Source: Streptomyces blattellae (lineage in GTDB: Bacteria > Actinomycetota > Actinomycetes > Streptomycetales > Streptomycetaceae). Taken from it: DNA of 56,885 nt. The position numbers and the translations under genes are program-made. The stretch is from assembly GCF_009709555.1 (NCBI RefSeq), contig NZ_WJBG01000233.1, forward strand, positions 1-56,885. The letters run 5' to 3'. Position 1 is the first letter of the stretch. Every line of letters begins with the position of its first letter. Below the pieces are notes generated by a model that was not told the DNA's origin, searched no databases, and worked only from the letters and a program-made list of their open reading frames with translations. Positions 17,639-25,848 of the stretch are shown one piece after another.

Positions 17639-18333
17639 CAGCGGGCCCCGCTGAGCTTGTAGCCGACTCCGAAGACGGTCAGCAGCCGGGCAGGGCGGCG
17701 CGGGTCGGCCTCGACCTTCTTGCGCAGGTTCATGATGTGCACGTCGACGGCTCGTTCGGTGGAGGCCCGGTCGGTGCCCCGGGTGATCTCCAGCAACTGC
17801 CGCCGGGAGAACACCCGTTCCGGTTCCCCGACCATGGCCAGCAGGATCTCGAACTCGGCCGGCGTGCACTCCACCGGCGCTCCGTCGCAGCGCACTTCAT
17901 GCCGGACGGGATCGACGGAGAGACCCGCGGCGCGTACGGCCGGATCGTCGCGCCGGTCCGCGGGCACCCGTCCGCCGCGCCGCAGGACGGTCCGGATGCG
18001 GGCCATCAGCTCGCGCGGACTGTACGGCTTGGTCATGTAGTCGTCCGCGCCCAGCTCCAGGCCGAGCAGGACGTCCTCCTCGGCCGAGCGGGCGGTGAGC
18101 ATCAGGACCGGGATGTCGTCGTCCGCACGCAGCACCCGGCACACCCCGAACCCGTCGATCTCCGGGAGCATCAGGTCCAGGACGACGAGGTCCGGGGCGA
18201 CCCGCCGCGCCGCGTCCAGGGCCGCCCGCCCGTCGTGGACCACGGTGGCGGTGTGTCCTTCCGCGAGCAGGGACCGCCGTATCAACTCGGCCTGCATCTC
18301 ATCGTCCTCGGCGACCAGCACATGTGCGCACAC
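17638..18333 (-). CDS. OmpR-family response regulator
   Basis: The 231-residue regulator has a receiver domain with phospho-acceptor Asp53 (LVVLDLMLPEIDG), Thr80 and Lys102 (YMTKPYS), and a C-terminal winged helix ending in LRKKVEADPRRPARLLTVFG. The GTG start is preceded by AGGA at a normal distance and lies 19 bases after the lipoprotein gene's stop. It is the partner of the sensor kinase that follows with a one-base overlap. The operon order lipoprotein-regulator-kinase resembles cseA-cseB-cseC, but sequence identity with that system is not claimed. Confidence 0.94.
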   Translation of the reverse strand: MCAHVLVAEDDEMQAELIRRSLLAEGHTATVVHDGRAALDAARRVAPDLVVLDLMLPEIDGFGVCRVLRADDDIPVLMLTARSAEEDVLLGLELGADDYMTKPYSPRELMARIRTVLRRGGRVPADRRDDPAVRAAGLSVDPVRHEVRCDGAPVECTPAEFEILLAMVGEPERVFSRRQLLEITRGTDRASTERAVDVHIMNLRKKVEADPRRPARLLTVFGVGYKLSGAR

Positions 18334-18352
18334 GCGGCGGATCCTAAACCGT

Positions 18353-19096
18353 TCAGCGGGCCAGGGACTGGGCGTCGCCCATGACGACGACGGGGTGGAG
18401 CCGCGGGTCCAGCGCCAGGAGCAGCTCCTTCATGTGCTCCTCGGCGACGCTCACACAGCCCTGCGTGGGGCCGCCGTGGTCGACGTGCAACCAGATCCCG
18501 CCGCCGCGGCTCGCGCCGAGCGGGCGGGTCCAGTCCAGCGGCGAGGTTCCGGGTTTCCGGTTGTAGTCGATGGCGATGACGTAGTCGAAGGAGCCGGCCA
18601 GCGGCTCACCCTCGAATCCGGTGCCGGAGGCGGTGAAGCTGGCGGAGCGGTCGTACGGCAGCCTGGTTCCGGGGTCTTCGAGCAGGCCGCCGGCGTCCGA
18701 GAGGGTGTAGACGCCGATGGGTGAGCGCAGGTCGCCGACCCGGTGGTCGTCGGTCCAGCCCCTGAGGGCGTTGTGGGCGGGCCAGCTCTCGCCCGCACGC
18801 CAGCCCGCGGCGGTGCGCTCGTACAGGATGACGGTGGAGGCCGAGGAGTTCTTGCCCCGACCGGTCACGACGACGGCCTGCCGGGCCTCGGACGGCACCT
18901 CCGCCAAGGTCTTCGGCCCGAGGCCGGGCAGCTGCTGCGGGGCCGTCTCGATGGAGACCTCGGGGGCGAGGGTATTCGGCGTGGTGGCCGGCGTGGTCAC
19001 GGTCTCGTGGTCCGGGGAGGCCGCGGCACCGCCACCGCATCCGGTCAGGAGCAGGGACGCGGCGAGCAGGGCTGATCCGGGCTTGCGTGCGATCAT
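18353..19096 (-). CDS. L,D-transpeptidase-like (YkuD) lipoprotein
   Basis: The 247-residue protein has a lipoprotein signal (LLAASLLLTGC) and then a YkuD-type domain that ends in the catalytic signature GGIWLHVDHGGPTQGCVSV, with the expected His and Cys. L,D-transpeptidases crosslink peptidoglycan stem peptides at the outer face of the membrane; this one may also act as a sensor cofactor. The ATG at 19096 is chosen because it begins the signal peptide; the ribosome site is weak. It is the first gene of an operon with a response regulator and a histidine kinase, which links it to envelope sensing. Confidence 0.85.
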   Translation of the reverse strand: MIARKPGSALLAASLLLTGCGGGAAASPDHETVTTPATTPNTLAPEVSIETAPQQLPGLGPKTLAEVPSEARQAVVVTGRGKNSSASTVILYERTAAGWRAGESWPAHNALRGWTDDHRVGDLRSPIGVYTLSDAGGLLEDPGTRLPYDRSASFTASGTGFEGEPLAGSFDYVIAIDYNRKPGTSPLDWTRPLGASRGGGIWLHVDHGGPTQGCVSVAEEHMKELLLALDPRLHPVVVMGDAQSLAR

Positions 19097-19324
19097 GGCT
19101 CGACTTTGACCAGGAGATGTGAGGAAGTCGTCAGGTTCTGCGGGGCGTTCGGTCACAGCTGTTCACGCTTGCGAGTCGGAGGGCGGGGAGCCGGGGGGCG
19201 GGCACGGCTGCACGGCAGGCGTCGGTTCATCCGTGTTTCGCCCTCGTTCAGGTCACGTCGTACCGCCTTCCCCGCCGCACTCCGCAGTACGCTCCCGGCA
19301 CATCCCCCGTCGAGAGGCCGCACC

Positions 19325-19675
19325 GTGAGCGTTCGTGTCCGTCGCGTCTACGATCCGCCCGAGCCGGACGACGGCACCCGAGTGCTGGTCGACCGGCTGT
19401 GGCCACGCGGTGTGTCGAAGGACGCGGCGCGGGTGGACGAGTGGCCGAAGGCGCTCACGCCGTCGTCCGAACTGCGCCGCTGGTACCACGCGGGCGAGGG
19501 GTCGTACGAGGAGTTCAGCCGTCGTTACGAGGCGGAACTCGCCGCGCCCGAGGTCACCGAACTCGTCGAGGTGATCCGGGAGTTGGTCCGTAAGGGGCCG
19601 GTGACCCTGCTCACCTCGGCCAAGTCCCCCGAGGAGAGTCATGCCGCCGTGCTGGCCCGTCTCCTGCAGAGCTGA
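19325..19675 (+). CDS. DUF488 family protein
   Basis: The 116-residue single-domain DUF488 protein carries RVYDPPEPDDGTRVLVDRLWPRG near the start, followed by WYHAGEGSYEEFSRRYEAEL and VTLLTSAKSPEESHA. Members are small soluble proteins often found near stress genes; the biochemical role is not established. The GTG follows GAGAGG with seven bases between. It converges with the FAD dehydrogenase gene, with a hairpin between them. Confidence 0.9.
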   Translation: MSVRVRRVYDPPEPDDGTRVLVDRLWPRGVSKDAARVDEWPKALTPSSELRRWYHAGEGSYEEFSRRYEAELAAPEVTELVEVIRELVRKGPVTLLTSAKSPEESHAAVLARLLQS

Positions 19676-19685
19676 GGAGACGGGC

Positions 19686-19708
19686 CGGCAGACTCATCCC
19701 GTCTGCCG
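19686..19708. terminator. Bidirectional hairpin between convergent genes
   Basis: CGGCAGAC (19686-19693) and GTCTGCCG (19701-19708) pair over a 7-base loop that contains the stop codon of the FAD gene. It can serve both DUF488 (plus) and the FAD dehydrogenase (minus). Confidence 0.5.
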
Positions 19709-21367
19709 CGCCGCCGCCCGGCCCGCCGCGCGCCCGGAGAACAGGCAGCCGCCGAGGAAGGTGCCCTCCAGCGCGTTGTAGCCGTGGACGCCGCCACCGC
19801 CGAAGCCGGCGACCTCGCCCGCCGCGTAGAGGCCCTCGATCGGCCGGCCGTCCGCGCCGAGCGCGCGGGAGTCGAGGTCGGTCTGGATGCCGCCGAGGGT
19901 CTTGCGGGTCAGGACGTGCAGTTTGACGCCGATCAGGGGTCCGGCGGCAGGGTCGAGGATGCGGTGCGGGGTGGCGACCCGGCCGAGACGGTCGCCGATG
20001 TAGCGGCGGGCGTTGCGGATGCCCTGGACCTGGGAGTCCTTCGTGTAGGGGTTGGCGATCTGCAGATCGCGCGCCTCGATCTGGCGCCGCACCTCGGCCG
20101 CGTCGAGGAGCGGCTTGTGCGTCAACTGGTTCATCTTCTCGACGAGTTGGTCGAGTGCCGGGGCCACGACGAAGTCCGCCCCCTTGCGCAGGAACGCGTC
20201 GACCGGTTTCGGGGCGCCCTTGCCCAGGACACGCTCACGCAGAAACGCCCTGCGGTCCTTGGAGGTGATGTCGGGGTTCTGCTCGGAGCCCGACAGCGCG
20301 AACTCCTTGTCGATGATCTTCTGGGTGAGGATGAACCAGGAGTGGTCGTACCCGGCGATGTCCTCGGTGGTGCGCAGGTACTTGAGGGTGCCGAGGGTGT
20401 CGTAGCCGGGCAGACACGGGTCGGGCAGCCGACGGCCGAGCGCGTCGAACCACATCGAGGACGGGCCGGGCAGGATGCGGATGCCGTGGCCGGGCCAGAT
20501 CGGGTCCCAGTTCTGCAGGCCCTCGGTGTAGTGCCACATGCGGTCGCGGTTGACCAGCCGTACGCCGGCCTCGGCGCTGATGTCGAGCATGCGCCCGTCG
20601 ACGTAGGCGGGCACGCCCGTGACCATCTCGGCGGGCGCGGTGCCGAGGCGTTCGGGCCAGTAGCGGCGGACGATGTCGTGGTTGGCGCCGATGCCGCCGG
20701 TGGTGACGACGACGGCCTGGGCGGTGAGTTCGAAGTCGCCGATCCGGTCGCGGTTGGAGGCGGCACCGCGGGCCGAGCGGTCCTCGGCGAGGACCGTGCC
20801 GCGCACGCCGCGCACCGAGCCCTCCTCGACGACGAGTTCGTCCACCCGGTGCCGGTGGTGGAAGGTGAGCAGCCCGTCGCGCGCCGCCTGCTCGGCGTGG
20901 CCGACGAAGGGCTCGACGACACCCGTGCCCGTGCCCCAGGCGATGTGGAAGCGGGGGACGGAGTTGCCGTGTCCGTCGGCCCGCAGGTCGCCGCGCTCCG
21001 CCCAGCCGACCGTCGGCAGGAACGAGATGCCGTGCCCGGCGAGCCACGACCGCTTCTCCCCCGCCGCGAACTCGACATAGGCCCGCGCCCAGCGCACCGC
21101 CCAGGAGTCCTCGTCGTCGACGCGGTCGAACTGCGCGCTGCCCTGCCAGTCGTTCCAGGCGAGGTCGAAGGAGTCCTTGATGCCCAGGCGCCGCTGCTCC
21201 GGGGAGTCGACCAGGAACAGCCCGCCGAAGGACCAGAACGCCTGGCCGCCCAGGTTGGCGGCGTTCTCCTGGTCGACCAGGGCGACCCTGCGGCCCCGGC
21301 TGGTGAGTTCGTGTGCCGCGACCAGGCCGGCGAGGCCCGCTCCGACGACGATGACGTCGGCATCCAT
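19694..21367 (-). CDS. FAD-binding dehydrogenase (KstD/fumarate reductase-like)
   Basis: The 557-residue flavoprotein has an N-terminal FAD Rossmann motif (VIVVGAGLAGLVAAHEL), the glycine-rich segment NLGGQAFWSFGGLF, and the C-terminal GGIQTDLDSRALG and GLYAAGEVAGFGGGGVHGY motifs of the FAD_binding_2 family (3-ketosteroid dehydrogenase, fumarate reductase, aspartate oxidase). It is expected to introduce or reduce a C=C bond; the substrate is unknown. The ATG at 21367 has AAGGGG about nine bases upstream; another ATG at 21388 overlaps the TetR stop as ATGA. It lies downstream of its TetR gene and is probably controlled by the twin operators at 22028-22060. Confidence 0.88.
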   Translation of the reverse strand: MDADVIVVGAGLAGLVAAHELTSRGRRVALVDQENAANLGGQAFWSFGGLFLVDSPEQRRLGIKDSFDLAWNDWQGSAQFDRVDDEDSWAVRWARAYVEFAAGEKRSWLAGHGISFLPTVGWAERGDLRADGHGNSVPRFHIAWGTGTGVVEPFVGHAEQAARDGLLTFHHRHRVDELVVEEGSVRGVRGTVLAEDRSARGAASNRDRIGDFELTAQAVVVTTGGIGANHDIVRRYWPERLGTAPAEMVTGVPAYVDGRMLDISAEAGVRLVNRDRMWHYTEGLQNWDPIWPGHGIRILPGPSSMWFDALGRRLPDPCLPGYDTLGTLKYLRTTEDIAGYDHSWFILTQKIIDKEFALSGSEQNPDITSKDRRAFLRERVLGKGAPKPVDAFLRKGADFVVAPALDQLVEKMNQLTHKPLLDAAEVRRQIEARDLQIANPYTKDSQVQGIRNARRYIGDRLGRVATPHRILDPAAGPLIGVKLHVLTRKTLGGIQTDLDSRALGADGRPIEGLYAAGEVAGFGGGGVHGYNALEGTFLGGCLFSGRAAGRAAARQTG

Positions 21368-21384
21368 GGCGACCGTCCCCTTCC

Positions 21385-22011
21385 TCATACGGTTTTCCCG
21401 CTGCCGTCGGTGAGCAGCGCGGTCAGCAGTTGCTTGAGCCAGGCGCGAGCGTGCCCGACCTCGCCGTCCAGCAGCAGTTGAATGGTGACCCCGTCGTACG
21501 CGGCGACCACCGCATGGGCGGCGGCCTCGATGTCGCCCAGTACGGCGGGCAGTTCGGTGTGCCCCTGGGCGCGGGCGAGCCGCTGCGCGATGGCGCCGCG
21601 CAGCCGGGCGCGGTGCTCCAGCAGGGTCCGCGCCACGTCCGGGTCACGGGCGGCGTGCACCAGGAAGTCCGTCTTCACCAGCAGCCAGTCCCGGTCGAGC
21701 AGCAGCACCTCGGTGACGCGGTCGACGGCGGCGGGCACGTCGAGGTCGGGGCCGTCGAGGGCGAGCGCTCCGGACACCTGCTCGGCGATCAGGTCGGCGC
21801 GCTGCCGGTAGAGGGCGAAGAACAGCTCGTCGAGGCTGGCGAAGTTCGAGTAGAAGGCGCCCCGGCTGTACCCGGCCGCCTCACAGACCTCCTCGATCGA
21901 GACCCGGCCGAAGCCCTTGGCCGCGAACACCGCGAACGCGGCGTCCAGGAGATTGGCGCGGGTGCGGACCCGGCGTCTGGTCACGCGCCCGGTCGTCGCG
22001 TCCGCCACCAT
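21385..22011 (-). CDS. TetR-family regulator of the FAD dehydrogenase operon
   Basis: The 208-residue TetR protein has the helix-turn-helix FGRVSIEEVCEAAGYSRGAFYSNFASLDELF and a ligand domain of the TetR_C_6 kind. The ATG at 22011 is preceded by AAGGG at seven bases; longer starts would read through the operators. Its stop overlaps the first possible start of the FAD dehydrogenase gene, so the two form an operon. Two palindromes lie directly upstream, consistent with autoregulation. The inducer is presumably a substrate of the dehydrogenase (inference). Confidence 0.92.
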   Translation of the reverse strand: MVADATTGRVTRRRVRTRANLLDAAFAVFAAKGFGRVSIEEVCEAAGYSRGAFYSNFASLDELFFALYRQRADLIAEQVSGALALDGPDLDVPAAVDRVTEVLLLDRDWLLVKTDFLVHAARDPDVARTLLEHRARLRGAIAQRLARAQGHTELPAVLGDIEAAAHAVVAAYDGVTIQLLLDGEVGHARAWLKQLLTALLTDGSGKTV

Positions 22012-22027
22012 GTCCCGCCCTTCGTTC

Positions 22028-22060
22028 GATACGTGAATGTATCCGATACAGGAATGTATC
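22028..22060. promoter_or_regulatory. Twin TetR operators (two palindromes 17 bp apart)
   Basis: GATACGTGAATGTATC (22028-22043, five-base perfect arms) is followed one base later by GATACAGGAATGTATC (22045-22060, six-base perfect arms GATACA/TGTATC). They stand 17 bases upstream of the TetR start codon in an AT-rich island. Confidence 0.8.
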
Positions 22061-22102
22061 CAAAGGGTGAGGACGGGTAAGAGCAAGAGCCCCCTCACAT
22101 CA

Positions 22103-22133
22103 TTGGAACATATTTTCGATTTACCGGTACGCT
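22103..22133 (+). promoter_or_regulatory. Promoter of alkB giving a leaderless mRNA
   Basis: TTGGAA (22103-22108) and TACGCT (22128-22133) form a -35/-10 pair, with a long 19-base spacer, in an AT-rich patch. The alkB ATG starts seven bases after the -10 and has no ribosome site. Confidence 0.5.
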
Positions 22134-22139
22134 GGGCTC

Positions 22140-22769
22140 ATGACCGCGCACCTCCAGGGCTCGCTCTTCGACCAGTCGGACCGGCTCCGCCTCGGTTCCC
22201 TCGGCGGGCTGCGCCGCACCGAACTGGACCGCGGCGCCTGGATCGACGTCCTGCCCGGGTGGCTCGAAGGCTCCGACGTCCTGTTCGAACAACTGGCGGA
22301 CGACGTGCCGTGGCGTGCGGAGCGGCGCACGATGTACGACCACGTCGTCGACGTACCTCGGCTGCTGGCGTTCTACGGCGCCGACGACCCGCTGCCGCAC
22401 CCCGTACTCGACGAGGCGCGCGACGCGCTCTCGGCGCACTACGCCGGCGAACTCGGCGAGCCCTTCACCACAGCCGGCCTGTGCTACTACCGCGACGGCC
22501 GGGACAGCGTCGCCTGGCACGGCGACCGGATCGGACGGGGCGCCCGGGAGGACACGATGGTCGCGATCCTCTCCGTCGGCACGCCCCGTGATCTGCTGCT
22601 GCGTCCCGCGCACGGCGGCGGCGACACGATCCGGCGTCCGCTGGGGCACGGGGACCTGATCGTGATGGGCGGCTCCTGCCAGCGGACCTGGGAGCACGCC
22701 GTACCGAAGACCGCACGGGCCGCGGGACCACGCATCAGCGTGCAGTTCCGCCCGCACGGCGTGCACTGA
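22140..22769 (+). CDS. alkB: AlkB-like 2-oxoglutarate/Fe(II) dioxygenase
   Basis: The 209-residue dioxygenase removes alkyl groups from N1-methyladenine or N3-methylcytosine in DNA or RNA. Iron ligands are His127 and Asp129 in AWHGDRIG and His186 in WEHAVPKT; Arg198 in GPRISVQFR binds 2-oxoglutarate. LCYYRDGRDSV and RDLLLRPA are further family motifs. The ATG has no Shine-Dalgarno sequence but sits seven bases after TACGCT, so it is probably read from a leaderless transcript. It diverges from the TetR gene across the twin operators, which end 80 bases away; control of alkB by that TetR is possible but not shown. Confidence 0.92.
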   Translation: MTAHLQGSLFDQSDRLRLGSLGGLRRTELDRGAWIDVLPGWLEGSDVLFEQLADDVPWRAERRTMYDHVVDVPRLLAFYGADDPLPHPVLDEARDALSAHYAGELGEPFTTAGLCYYRDGRDSVAWHGDRIGRGAREDTMVAILSVGTPRDLLLRPAHGGGDTIRRPLGHGDLIVMGGSCQRTWEHAVPKTARAAGPRISVQFRPHGVH

Positions 22770-22802
22770 GGCGGAGAGGCGGCCGCTTCGGATGCGCGCG
22801 GG

Positions 22803-22835
22803 GGCTGCCTCCGGCGGACGGCGCCGGAGGCAGCC
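22803..22835 (+). terminator. 14-bp perfect hairpin after alkB
   Basis: GGCTGCCTCCGGCG (22803-22816) pairs fully with CGCCGGAGGCAGCC (22822-22835) around a 5-base loop, 33 bases after the alkB stop. There is no T-run. Confidence 0.7.
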
Positions 22836-22925
22836 TCACCCCCTGACGGAACCCTGCCGCCCCTCGACGCTGCGGGTCTGCTTTGCTGGTGCCGTCGGGC
22901 AGGGACCTCACCAATCGGGACGATC

Positions 22926-23672
22926 ATGCGGGCAGCGGTGCAGCAAGTCGCCGACGGCACCTATCTGGTGCACGGCTCCCACACGAACTGGGTGATCCTG
23001 AGCGAGGGGGAGTCCGTCACGCTGGTCGACACGGGATACCCCGGGGACCGGGCGCACCTTCTCGCTTCGCTCGCGGAGGTGGGGAGTTCGCCGGAGGCCG
23101 TCGCGGCGGTGCTGATCACGCACGCCCACAACGACCACCTGGGTTCGGCCGAGCACCTGCGCGGCACGTACGGCACGCCGGTCTACCTCCACGAGGCCGA
23201 AGTGCCGCACGCCCGCCGTGATTTCCTGCACCAGGTGACCATCGGCAAGGTCCTCAACAACGGCTGGCGTCCGGGTGTCCTGCCGTGGGCCGTCCACGCC
23301 CTGCGGGTCGGCGGCACCGCCCACGTCCCCGTCGCCGAACCTCAGGCGTTCCCGGCGCGGGGTCCGCTCGACCTGCCCGGCCGCCCCGTCCCCGTGCACA
23401 CGCCGGGCCATACGCTCGGCCACACCGCCTTCCACCTCCCTCAGGCCGGAGTGGTGATCTCCGGCGACGCCCTGGTCAGCGGCCACCCCACCTCGCGCGC
23501 CAGGGGGCCACAGCTGCTGCCGGACATGTTCCACCACGAACGCGCCCGCGCCGTGACCTCGCTGGAGATCCTGGAGAGCCTCGACGCCGACGTCCTGGTC
23601 CCCGGACACGGGCCGGTGCACCGCGGGCCGGTAGGTGAGGCGGCACGGCACGCCATGGAGCGCGCGCTCTAG
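22926..23672 (+). CDS. Metallo-beta-lactamase fold hydrolase
   Basis: The 248-residue MBL-fold protein has the metal motif THAHNDHLGS (His66, His68, Asp70, His71), a downstream HTPGHTLGHTAF, the bridging Asp in VISGDALVSG and a last His in VLVPGHGPVH. Such proteins hydrolyse thioesters, lactones or phosphoesters; the substrate cannot be read. The ATG follows GGGACGATC with a weak ribosome site. Its stop codon forms part of the -10 hexamer of the next gene, which starts 11 bases later, so the pair is tightly packed. Confidence 0.9.
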   Translation: MRAAVQQVADGTYLVHGSHTNWVILSEGESVTLVDTGYPGDRAHLLASLAEVGSSPEAVAAVLITHAHNDHLGSAEHLRGTYGTPVYLHEAEVPHARRDFLHQVTIGKVLNNGWRPGVLPWAVHALRVGGTAHVPVAEPQAFPARGPLDLPGRPVPVHTPGHTLGHTAFHLPQAGVVISGDALVSGHPTSRARGPQLLPDMFHHERARAVTSLEILESLDADVLVPGHGPVHRGPVGEAARHAMERAL

Positions 23673-23675
23673 AGT
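23670..23675 (+). promoter_or_regulatory. -10 hexamer overlapping a stop codon
   Basis: TAGAGT lies seven bases before the ATG at 23683 and uses the TAG stop of the upstream hydrolase gene as its first three bases. No clear -35 and no ribosome site, so a leaderless start is likely. Confidence 0.45.
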
Positions 23676-23682
23676 TCTGGCC

Positions 23683-24915
23683 ATGGCATTGCAGATCAGC
23701 GCGACCAACCCGGAGCACCCCGCGCTCCTCCTGGAGCTGCCGTGGGGCGTGACCCTGGAGGAGTGGCCCGAGGAGTACCTCGTCCCGCTGCCGCGCGGCA
23801 TCTCCCGCCATGTGGTGCGGTACGCCCGGGCCGGCTCCGAGGTCGTCGCCGTCAAGGAGCTGGCCGAACGTCCCGCGCTGCGCGAGTACGAGCTGCTGCG
23901 GGACCTGGACCGTATCGGCATCCCCGCGGTCGACCCCCTCGCCGTGGTCACCGGGCGTGCCGACAAGGACGGGGTCCCGCTGGAGCCGGTGCTGATCACC
24001 CGGCATCTGGGCGGCTCGATGCCGTACCGCTCGATGTTCGAGACGACGATGCGCCCCGCCACCATGCACCGCCTCATGGACGCCCTGGCCGTGCTGCTGG
24101 TCCGGCTGCACCTCGCCGGGTTCGCCTGGGGCGACTGCTCGCTGTCCAACACGCTCTTCCGGCGGGACGCGGGCGCCTACGCCGCATACCTCGTGGACGC
24201 CGAGACCGGTGACCTGCATCCGCGGCTCAGCACCGGACAGCGCGACTACGACCTCGACCTCGCCCGGGTCAACATCAGCGGCGAGCTGCTGGACCTGGAG
24301 GCGTCCGGGGCGCTGCACCCGTCCGTCGACGCGATCGAGTTCGGCACCGAGATCTGCGTGCGCTACCGGGCGCTGTGGGAGGAGCTGACCCGTACCTCCG
24401 TCTACCCGGCGGGCAAGCACCACTACATAGAGCGCCGGATACGCCGCCTGAACGATCTCGGTTTCGACGTGGCCGAGATGCAGATCGAGCACAACTCCAA
24501 CGGCGACACGGTCACCTTCGTGCCCAAGGTCGTCGACGCGGGCCACCACCAGCGCCAGCTGCTCCGGCTGACCGGCCTCGACACCGAGGAGAACCAGGCG
24601 CGGCGGCTCCTGAACGACCTGGAGAGCTGGATGGCCACCCAGGACGACTACGCCCCGGGCGACCCCCTCGGCGCCCGCCCGGAGGTGCTCGCCCACCGCT
24701 GGGTGCGGGACGTGTTCCGGCCCACCGTGCGCGCCGTGCCACTTCGGCTGCGCGGCTCGATGGACCCGGCCGAGATCTACCACGAGCTGCTCGAACACCG
24801 CTGGTACCTGTCCGAGCGGGCCCAGCACGACATCGGGCTGGACACGGCGGTGGCGGACTACGTCAAGAGCATCCTGCCCAAGGCCCGCGAGACGCTGCGG
24901 CCGACGGCCGAGTGA
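23683..24915 (+). CDS. DUF4032 protein with a kinase-like (LPS kinase/Kdo type) domain
   Basis: The 410-residue protein has an N-terminal kinase-like domain: an invariant-Lys type motif VVAVKELAERPAL, ADKDG..LEPVLITRHLGGSMPYRSMF, a catalytic-loop-like GFAWGDCSLSNTLF and a metal-loop-like AYLVDAETGD. The C-terminal half (HHYIERRIRRLNDLGFDVAEM, VTFVPKVVDAGHHQRQL) is DUF4032. Both key Asp residues are in place, so phosphotransfer activity is plausible. It is conserved across actinobacteria but its substrate is not known to me. The ATG has no ribosome site. It converges with the Usp gene, separated by a single base. Confidence 0.85.
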   Translation: MALQISATNPEHPALLLELPWGVTLEEWPEEYLVPLPRGISRHVVRYARAGSEVVAVKELAERPALREYELLRDLDRIGIPAVDPLAVVTGRADKDGVPLEPVLITRHLGGSMPYRSMFETTMRPATMHRLMDALAVLLVRLHLAGFAWGDCSLSNTLFRRDAGAYAAYLVDAETGDLHPRLSTGQRDYDLDLARVNISGELLDLEASGALHPSVDAIEFGTEICVRYRALWEELTRTSVYPAGKHHYIERRIRRLNDLGFDVAEMQIEHNSNGDTVTFVPKVVDAGHHQRQLLRLTGLDTEENQARRLLNDLESWMATQDDYAPGDPLGARPEVLAHRWVRDVFRPTVRAVPLRLRGSMDPAEIYHELLEHRWYLSERAQHDIGLDTAVADYVKSILPKARETLRPTAE

Positions 24916-24916
24916 C

Positions 24917-25789
24917 TCAGGCGGGCGGCACCACGGCCACCGGGCAGCCCGCGTGATGCAGGACGCCGTGCGCGACGGAGCCGATCCGGGCGCCGACGGC
25001 GCTGCGGCGGGCCCGGCGGCCGACGACCATCAGCTGCGCCTGCCCGGCGACGTCCAGCAGCACCTGCCCCGCGCTGCCCATCTCCACGTGCTCCGCCACC
25101 GCAACGTCCGGGAACCGGTCGCGCCACGGCTGCACCGCCGCGGCCAGCGCCTTCTTCTCGTACGGCTCCAGCCCTCCGGCCTCGTCGAGCAGCTTCAGCG
25201 AGCCCGGGCTGTAGGAGAACACCGGCGGCAGGGTCCAGGCCCGTACGGCCCGTACGGTCGCCCCGCGGGCCGCCGCCGTCTCGAACGCGAACCGCAGCAC
25301 GGCGGCGCTGTCGTCCGGGTCGCCCTGCTGGCCCACGACGACCTCGCGGCCATCGGCCTCGGCGGCCGGCTCGTCCCCCGCCCTGACGAGGACGACGGGG
25401 CCCGTGGCCCCGGCGATGACCTGCTGTCCGACCGAGCCGAGCAGGAACCCGACGACCCGGCCGTGGCCGCGCGAGCCGAGCACCAGCATCTCGGCGTCGG
25501 CCGCGGCGGCGGTCAGGGTGTCGACCGGGCCGCCTTCGAGGACGTCCGTCGTCACATCGAGTTCCGGGTGCTGCTGGATAACGGTCCTGGCGGCCTCCGC
25601 CACGGCCTTGCGCACCCACCCGGCCTGGCTACCCGCGTCCCCGGCGTCGACCGCCTCGTGCGGCTGGAACCTCCAGGCGTGCACCACCCGCAGCGGCAGC
25701 CCGCGGCGGACCGCCTCGCGGGCCGCCCAAGCCAGCGCGGCGAGGCTCTCCTCCGTACCGTCGACCCCTGCCGTGATCGGGCGTTTCAT
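24917..25789 (-). CDS. Universal stress protein with two Usp domains
   Basis: The 290-residue protein consists of two tandem UspA domains. The first begins MKRPITAGVDGTEESLAALAW and ends with the ATP-binding motif LVLGSRGHGRVVGFLLGSVG. The second begins VVVGQQGDPDDSAAVLRFA and ends VVGRRARRSAVGARIGSVAHG. It probably binds ATP and acts in dormancy or hypoxic stress, as for DosR-type Usp proteins (family knowledge). GGAGG lies before the ATG. It is divergent from the VOC gene across 59 bases. Confidence 0.93.
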   Translation of the reverse strand: MKRPITAGVDGTEESLAALAWAAREAVRRGLPLRVVHAWRFQPHEAVDAGDAGSQAGWVRKAVAEAARTVIQQHPELDVTTDVLEGGPVDTLTAAAADAEMLVLGSRGHGRVVGFLLGSVGQQVIAGATGPVVLVRAGDEPAAEADGREVVVGQQGDPDDSAAVLRFAFETAAARGATVRAVRAWTLPPVFSYSPGSLKLLDEAGGLEPYEKKALAAAVQPWRDRFPDVAVAEHVEMGSAGQVLLDVAGQAQLMVVGRRARRSAVGARIGSVAHGVLHHAGCPVAVVPPA

Positions 25790-25836
25790 GCTGCTGCCTC
25801 CCAGTATCGCGGTCGCCTCCGTCGACCAGTCTTCAC

Positions 25837-25842
25837 TACGCT
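25837..25842 (+). promoter_or_regulatory. -10 hexamer for a leaderless VOC gene
   Basis: TACGCT, identical to the alkB -10, ends six bases before the ATG at 25849. No ribosome site precedes the start. Confidence 0.45.
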
Positions 25843-25848
25843 GCCGGG

